Shown here: piece by piece, positions 35,307-42,795 of the stretch
Layout of the letters: the number at the start of each line of letters is the position of its first letter
How positions within the stretch are numbered: the first letter of the stretch is position 1
From: JALRLA01 sp046047755
GTDB lineage: Bacteria > Bacteroidota > Bacteroidia > NS11-12g > UBA955
NCBI GenBank assembly: GCA_046047755.1
Contig: JBJOHK010000114.1
Coordinates: 1 to 60,794 of the forward strand
Direction of reading: 5' to 3'
Length of the DNA stretch: 60,794 nucleotides
Translations under genes and position numbers: made by a program
The notes under the pieces: generated by a model
The model's input: the letters and a program-made list of their open reading frames with translations, nothing else
Database searches by the model: none
What the model was told of the DNA's origin: nothing

Positions 35307-36470
35307 ATGAAGAAGATTGCGTATACCCTAATGGCCTCCCTGGCCATAGTTGCTTGTTCATCACCTGAAGGCAACTCACTCGAAGCCAAAAAGAAAGAAC
35401 TAGAAAGCCTGAACAAACAAATTGCCGAACTCCAAACTCAAGCCAAAAACTTGGAGATGGAAATCCTCGAATTGGACAGCACAGGTTCTACTGGCAAGTT
35501 GGTTGCCGTTCAAACCCTAGAGTCGAGATCATTCGAAAGCTATGTAAGCTTAGAAGGCGTCGTAGATGCCGAAGAAAGCACCTTGGCTACCGCCCAGGTT
35601 CCTGGATTGGTAACTCAAGTCCTGGTTAAGGCTGGACAGCGCGTCAGCAAGGGCCAAACCTTAGCCATTTTGGATCAATCAACCTTGAACAAAAGCCGTA
35701 TCGAACTGCAGCAAAAATTGGAATTCGCCACGACTGTCTTCGATAAGCAAGCTCGTTTGTGGAGCCAAGGAATTGGTACCGAAATCCAGTACTTGAATGC
35801 CAAAAATCAAAAAGAATCGTTAGAGAATGCCTTGGAGACAATGGGTGCTCAAATGGATCTGTACCGAATCAAATCGCCCATCAATGGTACCGTAGAAGTA
35901 GCCGATGTGAAAGTAGGACAATCTGTGGCCCCTGGCCTACCCTTGTTCCGTGTGGTCAACTTGTCCCGTTCGAAAGTCAAAGCTTCCGTATCGGAGAATT
36001 ACAGCAATCTTATCAAACAGGGTGCTGAAGTATACCTTCAATTCCCAGATTTGGGCGAGCAGTGGCATAAGGCAAACATTGACTTTGTCTCCAAATTCAT
36101 TGATCCCTTGAATCGCACGTTTGGCGTTGAGATTTTCTTGAATGGCGCTGGTATTGCCCAACAAGTAAAGCCCAATATGATTGCCAAATTGCGCATAAGC
36201 GAGTACAAGAATGCTCAGGCCATGGCTGTTCCTTCCAATTGCATCCAGTACAACGATGAAACGGCTTTCATTGTAACGGCCCAAGAAAAAGGCAATCAGG
36301 CTATAGCTCGAATTTGTTCGGTTACCACAGGAAAAAGCAGCGACGGGCTTACCGAAATCATCAATGGTCAATTCAACGATTCCGCTACACTTTCAGAGGG
36401 AATGAAGGTCATAACGGCTGGATTCCAAGAACTCAACGAAGGGCAATTCATCGAAATCAGCAAACGCTAA
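35307..36470 (+). CDS. RND efflux periplasmic adaptor lipoprotein
   Basis: 387-residue membrane fusion protein of the HlyD/AcrA class. The ATG at 35307 gives the lipoprotein signal MKKIAYTLMASLAIVAC; an earlier in-frame ATG at 35280 overlaps tolC and would add nine residues before it. A short coiled coil (KKKELESLNKQIAELQTQAKNL) follows, then the barrel-sandwich (VSLEGVVDAEESTLATAQVPG, VLVKAGQRVSKGQTLAIL), a hairpin, and IKSPINGTVEVADVKVGQSV. It joins the TolC channel to the RND pump. Confidence 0.93.
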   Translation: MKKIAYTLMASLAIVACSSPEGNSLEAKKKELESLNKQIAELQTQAKNLEMEILELDSTGSTGKLVAVQTLESRSFESYVSLEGVVDAEESTLATAQVPGLVTQVLVKAGQRVSKGQTLAILDQSTLNKSRIELQQKLEFATTVFDKQARLWSQGIGTEIQYLNAKNQKESLENALETMGAQMDLYRIKSPINGTVEVADVKVGQSVAPGLPLFRVVNLSRSKVKASVSENYSNLIKQGAEVYLQFPDLGEQWHKANIDFVSKFIDPLNRTFGVEIFLNGAGIAQQVKPNMIAKLRISEYKNAQAMAVPSNCIQYNDETAFIVTAQEKGNQAIARICSVTTGKSSDGLTEIINGQFNDSATLSEGMKVITAGFQELNEGQFIEISKR

Positions 36471-36473
36471 CCC

Positions 36474-39400
36474 ATGAATTTTAAAGAATTCAAGCCCACT
36501 AGCTGGTCCATAGACAACAAAACCAGCATTTATATCCTGTCCCTGTTCATCAGTGTGGCCGGTATATTTTCCTACATCAAGATTCCAAAGGAGCGTTTTC
36601 CCGACATTGTCATTCCGACAATTTACGTTCAAACGATATATCCGGGTTCGTCTCCCAAAGACATCGAGAACTTGATCACCAAGCCCATTGAGAAAAAAAT
36701 CAAGAGCATCAGTGGTGTCAAACAATTGAAAAGCCAAAGCATACAGGACTTTTCTATCATAACGGTAGAATTTGACACCGATGTTGCCGTGGCAGAAGCC
36801 AAACAAAAGGTCAAAGATGAGGTCGATAAGGCTAAGAGTGATCTGCCCAATGACCTCCCCTCTGATCCCACCGTACAAGAAGTCAATTTCTCAGACATTC
36901 CCATCTTGTACATCAACATCAGCGGCAATTACGATTTGCAAACCCTGAAGCGCTATGCCGAAATGGCAAAAGATAAGATTGAATCCTTGCCAGCCATTTC
37001 AAAGGTAGACATGGTGGGTGCGCTAGATCGCGAAATACAGGTCAACCTAGATTTGGCGAAAATGACGGCAGCCGGATTTACCATCGATGATGTTTCCCGC
37101 GCCATTCAAATGGAGAATCGTCGCATTTCTGGTGGCAACATTGATTTAGACAACATGAAACGCTCCTTAAGCGTAAGTGGGGAGTTTGAATCGGCCGACG
37201 AAATCGCTCAAATGTCTGTTCGCAGCAACACGGGAGCAACCTTGCGCTTGGGAGATTTTGCTGAAGTCGTAGACGGGTTTAAGGAAAAAGAAAGTTATGC
37301 TCGCTTGATGGGCAAGAATGTAATCACTTTGAACATTGTCAAACGAGCCGGTGAGAATTTGATTCAAGCCAGCGATGATTGCCGTGAATTGATTGCCGAA
37401 TTGCAAGCCGGACCCTATCCCAAAGATTTGGATATAGTCTTCACCGGTGACCAGAGCACTCAAACACGCATTACTGTGCACGACTTGATCAACACCATCA
37501 TCATTGGTTTCATTCTAGTAACCTTGATCTTGATGTTTTTCATGGGAGCTACAAATGCGATTTTTGTGGGTCTATCTGTTCCCTTGTCTTGCTTTATCGC
37601 CTTTTTGGTATTGCCAAGCTTAGGATTCTCTTTGAACTTCATTGTACTCTTCTCCTTCCTATTGGCACTCGGCATTGTGGTTGATGACGCCATTGTTGTC
37701 ATCGAGAACACGCACCGAATTTTCATGAAGGAAGATTTGAGCATTGTAGACGCGGCAAAAAAGGCAGCAGGTGAAGTGTTTATGCCCGTGTTCAGCGGAA
37801 CGTTAACCACCCTGGCTCCTTTCGTTCCTCTGGCATTCTGGAGTGGCGTTGTGGGTAAATTCATGTTCTTTCTACCTGTAACCTTAATCATCACCTTGCT
37901 GGCATCTCTGTTGGTGGCTTACATCATCAACCCTGTATTTGCCGTTGATTTCATGAAGCGTGACGATGAGCGACCCGCAGTAGGCAGCCCTGAAGCGAAA
38001 AAAGCCGTTCGCAAGGCCAGCATCATCATGGGTATCTTGTCTGTCTTTGGCTACGCCCTCGGCGGATTAGGACTCGGAAACCTATTTGTATTCCTTTACC
38101 TTTTGTACTTGTTGCATCACTTCTGGCTCAAAGCCTTTATTGATCGTTTCCAACACGTTCACTGGCCCCGTGTACAGAATTATTACAGCCGAGTAGTTTC
38201 ATGGATTTTGACAGGCAAGCGTCCCATCACTGTACTAGTGGCAACCTTTTTGATGTTGATACTCAGCTTTGTGGCCTTGGGTATTCGCAAACCATCCGTG
38301 GTTTTCTTCCCTCAAGCAGACCCGAATTTTACCTATGTGTATTTGACCATGCCTACGGGAACCTCAGCAGCCGCTACTGACAGCGTAACTCGCTTGGCTG
38401 AAGAACGCGTTTTTAGAGCTGTTGGAGAAAATAACACCTTGGTAGAGTCGATCATCTCTAACGTGGCTGTAGGAGCTTCTGACCCCAATAGTGGCGACAG
38501 AACGGTAGCTTCAAACAAAAGCAAAATCACAGTTGCCTTCGTGGAATTTTCCAAGCGCAATGGGCAAAGTACTCGGGAGTTATTGGAAAAGATTCGCACA
38601 GAACTGGGAGCATTTCCCGGTGTGGAAATGATTGTAGAACAAGAACGAAATGGCCCTCCTGTGGGTAAAGCGGTAAACGTTGAAATTCGCGGTGACGAAT
38701 TCCAAAGCCTCGTTCAAACAGCATCAGCCCTGAAATTGCACATTGAATCGCAGAAAATTCCAGGAATAGAAGAATTGAAGAGTGATTTTGTTGCGTCTAA
38801 ACCTGAAGTAATCATTGACATTGATCGTGAAAAAGCGAATCGAATGGGCATTTCAACCTCACAGGTAGGAGGAGCACTTAGGAATAGCATTTATGGAGCT
38901 GAGCCTAGCAAATTCAAAGACGACAACGAAGACTACCCCATCATGGTTCGTTTGGAGGAAAAGACCGTCAATGACCTAAACGCATTGTTGAACATGCGTA
39001 TCTCTTACCGAGACATGGTTATGGGTGGTAAAATCAGAGAAATTCCTTTGAGTGCCATTGCTACGGCTCGTTACACCAATAGCTATGGTGGAATCAACCG
39101 CTTGAACCAAAAACGAGTAATCACCTTAGCATCCAATGTGTTGCCCGGCTACGCCCCAAACGAGGTAGTGGCTCAGGTTCAGAAAGCCATCGATCGCTTT
39201 GAAAAACCCGAAGGCTTAGCCATTGAGATGACAGGTGAACAAGAAAAGCAAAAGGAAACTGGGGCTTTCTTGGGAACAGCTCTAATGACCAGCATTGCCT
39301 TGATCATTATCATCCTGGTTACCCAATTCAACTCCATTTCAAAGCCACTTATCATCTTGTCTGAGATTCTATTCTCTGTCATTGGTGTATTGCTGGGTTA

Positions 39401-39830
39401 TGCCATCACCGGTATGTCCTTCTCAATCATCATGACCGGTATCGGCATTGTGGCCTTGGCGGGTATTGTGGTTCGAAACGGAATTCTAATGGTGGAATTT
39501 GCCGACCAACTTATCTCAGAAGGCATGCCCTTGCGAGAAGCCTTGATTGAAGCCGGAAGAGCGCGAATGACTCCTGTGCTCCTTACGGCTGCTACCACTT
39601 CATTGGGATTGATTCCCTTAGCGGTAGGTCTCAACATGGATTTTGTCACCCTCTTTACTTATGGAAATCCCCATTTGTACTTCGGCGGTGATAGCGTGGC
39701 CTTTTGGGGCCCCTTGAGTTGGACCATGATTTTTGGGCTATCATTTGCCACATTCTTAACCCTAGTACTGGTTCCCGCTCTGTATTACTTAAACGAAAAA
39801 GCCCAAGCTCGTTTCAAGCGCTTGTTCTAA
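36474..39830 (+). CDS. RND family efflux transporter permease (AcrB/HAE1-like)
   Basis: 1118-residue proton-driven inner-membrane pump. The N-terminal TM1 region is SIYILSLFISVAGIFSYIKIP, then PGSSPKDIENLITKPIE. TM4 contains the proton-relay LGIVVDDAIVVIEN. The C-terminal half repeats the fold (TGIGIVALAGIVVRNGILMVEF, then RMTPVLLTAATTSLGLIPLA). Between TM6 and TM7 there is an additional hydrophobic stretch (about 38014-38138) not found in AcrB. Substrate unknown; a multidrug or lipophilic compound is a fair guess. Last gene of the TetR-regulated operon, followed by a strong terminator. Confidence 0.94.
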   Translation: MNFKEFKPTSWSIDNKTSIYILSLFISVAGIFSYIKIPKERFPDIVIPTIYVQTIYPGSSPKDIENLITKPIEKKIKSISGVKQLKSQSIQDFSIITVEFDTDVAVAEAKQKVKDEVDKAKSDLPNDLPSDPTVQEVNFSDIPILYINISGNYDLQTLKRYAEMAKDKIESLPAISKVDMVGALDREIQVNLDLAKMTAAGFTIDDVSRAIQMENRRISGGNIDLDNMKRSLSVSGEFESADEIAQMSVRSNTGATLRLGDFAEVVDGFKEKESYARLMGKNVITLNIVKRAGENLIQASDDCRELIAELQAGPYPKDLDIVFTGDQSTQTRITVHDLINTIIIGFILVTLILMFFMGATNAIFVGLSVPLSCFIAFLVLPSLGFSLNFIVLFSFLLALGIVVDDAIVVIENTHRIFMKEDLSIVDAAKKAAGEVFMPVFSGTLTTLAPFVPLAFWSGVVGKFMFFLPVTLIITLLASLLVAYIINPVFAVDFMKRDDERPAVGSPEAKKAVRKASIIMGILSVFGYALGGLGLGNLFVFLYLLYLLHHFWLKAFIDRFQHVHWPRVQNYYSRVVSWILTGKRPITVLVATFLMLILSFVALGIRKPSVVFFPQADPNFTYVYLTMPTGTSAAATDSVTRLAEERVFRAVGENNTLVESIISNVAVGASDPNSGDRTVASNKSKITVAFVEFSKRNGQSTRELLEKIRTELGAFPGVEMIVEQERNGPPVGKAVNVEIRGDEFQSLVQTASALKLHIESQKIPGIEELKSDFVASKPEVIIDIDREKANRMGISTSQVGGALRNSIYGAEPSKFKDDNEDYPIMVRLEEKTVNDLNALLNMRISYRDMVMGGKIREIPLSAIATARYTNSYGGINRLNQKRVITLASNVLPGYAPNEVVAQVQKAIDRFEKPEGLAIEMTGEQEKQKETGAFLGTALMTSIALIIIILVTQFNSISKPLIILSEILFSVIGVLLGYAITGMSFSIIMTGIGIVALAGIVVRNGILMVEFADQLISEGMPLREALIEAGRARMTPVLLTAATTSLGLIPLAVGLNMDFVTLFTYGNPHLYFGGDSVAFWGPLSWTMIFGLSFATFLTLVLVPALYYLNEKAQARFKRLF

Positions 39831-39845
39831 GCCAAATAAGCTTAT

Positions 39846-39880
39846 AAAAAAGCCGAGGCGCATTGCGCCGCGGCTTTTTT
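39846..39880 (+). terminator. Rho-independent terminator of the efflux operon
   Basis: AAAAAAGCCG, an inner stem GGCGC/GCGCC around ATT, then CGGCTTTTTT. The stem is GC-rich with T runs on both strands. Confidence 0.88.
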
Positions 39881-40144
39881 ATGCTTTCTATGGATCAAAT
39901 CTCTGGGTCTTTGGTTTGTCTATCTGAATGAGCTCAGAGAGGCATGAATTGGGTAGGCCATTCATTGGATTTCATTCCCGATGGTAATGGAAATAAGATG
40001 ATCTATTTATGGCAGTTTTAAGTCTTGAGGGTGTCGAGCTCGTATAACCCTTCCACTCTACTCAGGGAGGTTTCACATGCACTAACGGATACCGAATAGA
40101 GATGATGGAATCACATCAAGACGAAAGAGCTAGGCCATTTACCA
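39881..40144. other. Intergenic stretch with no recognisable gene
   Basis: About 260 nt between two terminators. It holds a 16-codon ATG frame at 39881 and short inverted repeats such as CGAGCTCG, but no TAnnTTTG element on either strand, no tRNA signature and no credible ORF. Confidence 0.6.
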
Positions 40145-40178
40145 TAAAAAAAGCCGCCCATAGAGAGCGGCTTTTCCA
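40145..40178 (-). terminator. Rho-independent terminator of the coiled-coil gene
   Basis: AAAAGCCGC (40149-40157), a 9-nt loop, then GCGGCTTTT (40167-40175). The long A run on the forward strand gives the T tail for the minus-strand gene ending at 40195. Confidence 0.82.
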
Positions 40179-40194
40179 TTTTCGCACAGAGCGA

Positions 40195-41139
40195 TTAATT
40201 CAGTTCAAAGGTGTTCTTTTGGCGCAACAATCCGCGAGTCCACAACTCACAAGTGTATTTACCCTTGGTCAAACGACCTTCCAAAGTGCCTTTTTGAGGG
40301 AAATACCACTTAACTTTTTGCAAAGCTCCGTCAAATTGAATGGTCTCATTCAATGAAACAACAGTGCTCTTATCCTGCAATGACTTATTGGTTGTTGATA
40401 ATACAGCTCCATTGGGGTCAATGATGCGAATGACGATTTGTTCTTCTACTACAGAGGTTACCAATGGGTTCTCCAAAATGTCAAAGGTGATCATCAATTT
40501 CTCCAAACTCTTAGCTGAAGTGGAAGGTTCACGTTGACCTTTTTTCTGCATCAAACCAGTGGTGAAAAGAGCTCCAAATTGAGGACGAGCCCCTCTTTCC
40601 AAACGATCTTTTAAGTCAAAATTCTCAGCCGTTAGCATTTGATTGCTTTCTCGTGCAGAATCAAGTTCAGCCACCATAATGGCTCGCTCATTTGACATTT
40701 GTTCAATTTGAGCCATCAACTCAGCTACACGCTTTTTAGCTTCTTCTAACTGTCTGCGCAAATCTTCCAAATTCCCAGGCTTACCGGGCTTGCCTGGTTT
40801 ACCCATGCTGTTTGTTGAAGTATTACCCCCTGCCAATTGACGGCGCAAACGGTAAATTTCTTTGTAGGCTTGAATGACCCGAGGGTTGTTATCCCCTTCC
40901 AACATCTCAACCTTAGAAATCAAGGTCGCATTTTCATTTTGATAATTCTGAACCAAGGCGTTTAACGAATCTTCCACACGCAGCAATTCTTGTTCAATAG
41001 AATCACGTTGACGACGCATCTCGATTTCGTTTTCCATGGCAATTTGCCCCTTGCTTTTTTCTGAAAACAAGAATGCATTGGCTCCCAAAGAAAGGAGAAG
41101 CAATACAATCAAAAGGGCGGTTACGGCGGTTTTCTTCAT
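40195..41139 (-). CDS. Membrane-anchored coiled-coil protein, function unknown
   Basis: 314-residue protein. The ATG at 41139 gives MKKTAVTALLIVLLLLSLGANAFLF, a single N-terminal membrane anchor. Residues to about 195 are coiled coil in two segments split by a flexible GKPGKPGKPGN hinge (40772-40806). The C-terminal 120 residues contain a beta-rich domain (VEEQIVIRIIDPNGAVLST, KGTLEGRLTKGKYTCELWTRG). Not recognised as a named family; it resembles hypothetical envelope proteins of Bacteroidota. It is probably periplasmic, tethered to the inner membrane. The longer form from 41163 would put eight extra residues before the anchor. Confidence 0.7.
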   Translation of the reverse strand: MKKTAVTALLIVLLLLSLGANAFLFSEKSKGQIAMENEIEMRRQRDSIEQELLRVEDSLNALVQNYQNENATLISKVEMLEGDNNPRVIQAYKEIYRLRRQLAGGNTSTNSMGKPGKPGKPGNLEDLRRQLEEAKKRVAELMAQIEQMSNERAIMVAELDSARESNQMLTAENFDLKDRLERGARPQFGALFTTGLMQKKGQREPSTSAKSLEKLMITFDILENPLVTSVVEEQIVIRIIDPNGAVLSTTNKSLQDKSTVVSLNETIQFDGALQKVKWYFPQKGTLEGRLTKGKYTCELWTRGLLRQKNTFELN

Positions 41140-41235
41140 TGTTACCTTCGGTATATTATACAATATTAACCCTCAAAAAACACCCAAGAAAACCAATGAG
41201 TAAAAATGGGTCATAATCTGACCAAAAAAGGGTTT

Positions 41236-42621
41236 TCAACGAGTCAATAACCCCGTTAAAACCTGAAGATTAGCGTCGGCATCCACAATTCGTCCACAAG
41301 CGTCAATTTTCAGCACTTGAGGCAGAGATTGCCACTTCATTTTTCGAGCAGCGCGATTGTCCATCACCAGCTGATCAAAAGAAAATCCGAATCGACGATT
41401 CAATGTTTGAACATACCTAGTATTACCACCTTGGGCAAGCATCATGATTCGAATGTTCAAAATCGACTGCGGGTCTCGAAACCACTTTCTAATTTCTCTC
41501 AAAGGAGGATCTTCCCCATCGTGTTCATGCCTATAGCCTATTGTCAAATCTCGCCAGGCGCTGAATTGTTTTTTAGCGAAGTTGGCCAATATTACAGAAT
41601 CAGAGGTATTTAAACCCATGTCTGGCTGCCAGGCATACACCCACAATTGCTGTTTCCGATAAACTCTCCAATTTCTGTGAAGGCCCATCTTTTGCGGAGA
41701 ATACAACCCAGCATCCACCAATTGGTAGCGAACTCTAGGTAATTTTTTTCCTTGAATCAACGGGTGATCCCCATCTTCCTCCACCTTTACGCAAACCTGA
41801 GAACCCGATATAGACAATTCCCATGGCCTTCCCCTCCACACCGTACTTACGGTAGCAGTTCGAGCGTTCCAAGCTATAGCATTTTCATCATCAAAATACG
41901 ATGAATCCATTGATATCAAAACCTTGTCTATACCCTTGTCTCCATATTGACCATTGAAATTTTGATCAATGACGGCCATATAGACCTGTTTGCTCGAATC
42001 AACTTCGTAGGTACCCCATCGCAAATTCAAGCGCTGGTATCGGAAGGCTGAAGCCGATCCCATATACACTCGTGGACCACTCAAAGAATGCACAGATGCA
42101 TCATGCATTTGGGCAAAGGCTGAAAAACGAGTTACAGGAAAGGGTTCCATCAAAACGCTAAGTCCAGGACCCAATTTCAATTTCCAAGGAGTAAACAGAT
42201 TCCAAAGGGTATCTCCTTTTACCTGTTCAAAATCAAGATTGCCGATAGAATCTACCCAATACACTCTTATCATTCGCCCCTGGTACAGTTGCTCCTGAAC
42301 CAAAACCAAGGAATGGTCTTCTATGGGCCCACTGCTTTCTCGACGATTATAAACCCAGAAATAGGAATTTCTATTCAGTTCCGTATTCCAATTCAAAGGG
42401 CGAACAAAGGCAAACTGCCTAGGAATATCAGCCGTACTAGCGGAAGCTAAATCCAAAGGCTCGTGAATGGAATCGCCCAGTAGAGCGAAACGGTTAATGG
42501 GCTGCATGGAACGCAGCTCACTCTGCGAAATCCCAACATGAGATAATTCTACGCATACGGGAGACTGAGCGTTAGTGGCTAAGGCCCAGTACCAAACCAA
42601 CAGTGCCAGTAGCCTTTTCAA
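41236..42621 (-). CDS. Secreted protein with degenerate TlpA/thioredoxin-like C-terminus
   Basis: 461 residues, TTG start, signal peptide MKRLLALLVWYWALATNAQ. The first 330 residues are beta-rich and not recognised. The last 130 follow the TlpA/AhpC-TSA order: a strand and NF (ILANFAKKQFSAWRD), a second strand (IRIMMLAQGG), then FDQLVMD, then LPQVLKIDACGRIVDAD, which resembles the cis-Pro and G-I-V strand of TlpA proteins. Aligned on NF, the CxxC position is FSAW (residues 353-356), so redox activity is unlikely. It lies 3 nt downstream of the small membrane protein gene, in the same frame. The TlpA relation is an inference from motif spacing. Confidence 0.68.
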   Translation of the reverse strand: MKRLLALLVWYWALATNAQSPVCVELSHVGISQSELRSMQPINRFALLGDSIHEPLDLASASTADIPRQFAFVRPLNWNTELNRNSYFWVYNRRESSGPIEDHSLVLVQEQLYQGRMIRVYWVDSIGNLDFEQVKGDTLWNLFTPWKLKLGPGLSVLMEPFPVTRFSAFAQMHDASVHSLSGPRVYMGSASAFRYQRLNLRWGTYEVDSSKQVYMAVIDQNFNGQYGDKGIDKVLISMDSSYFDDENAIAWNARTATVSTVWRGRPWELSISGSQVCVKVEEDGDHPLIQGKKLPRVRYQLVDAGLYSPQKMGLHRNWRVYRKQQLWVYAWQPDMGLNTSDSVILANFAKKQFSAWRDLTIGYRHEHDGEDPPLREIRKWFRDPQSILNIRIMMLAQGGNTRYVQTLNRRFGFSFDQLVMDNRAARKMKWQSLPQVLKIDACGRIVDADANLQVLTGLLTR

Positions 42622-42624
42622 GTC

Positions 42625-42780
42625 TTATTTGAATACGAAGCGCACCAAAATAACAAGCAAAGCAATGGCAAACATGAGCAGGCTCACACGATTCATGCCG
42701 TGCATGAGCCTTGTGTTCAAATTGCGTTCCCCTTCTTGCTTTTGGAAGGTTACGTACGACCAGATTTTCTTGAAGATCAT
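42625..42780 (-). CDS. Small single-pass membrane protein, 51 residues (DUF6728-like)
   Basis: Reads MIFKKIWSYVTFQKQEGE, then NTRLMHGMNRVSLLMFAIALL and VILVRFVFK. It has an N-terminal basic amphipathic part, a conserved-looking MHGMNRxS segment and one membrane helix. It resembles small Bacteroidota proteins of the DUF6728 type; that name is from memory. A TATATTTG promoter element lies 3 nt upstream of the ATG, which strongly supports the gene. The secreted TlpA-like gene follows after 3 nt, so they form an operon. Confidence 0.72.
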   Translation of the reverse strand: MIFKKIWSYVTFQKQEGERNLNTRLMHGMNRVSLLMFAIALLVILVRFVFK

Positions 42781-42783
42781 AAC

Positions 42784-42791
42784 CAAATATA
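42784..42791 (-). promoter_or_regulatory. -7 element for the small membrane protein gene
   Basis: TATATTTG on the minus strand, exact to consensus, ends 3 nt before the ATG at 42780. Confidence 0.55.
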
Positions 42792-42795
42792 CAGT

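Noticed and set aside
39881..39931. 16-codon ATG frame after the efflux-operon terminator
   Set aside because: Too short, starts at the end of the terminator T run, and has no promoter element.
40020..40085. Possible tRNA-like fold around GGGTGTCGAGCTCG to ACCC
   Set aside because: No T-loop GTTCRA motif, no plausible anticodon arm and no CCA-adjacent acceptor pairing.
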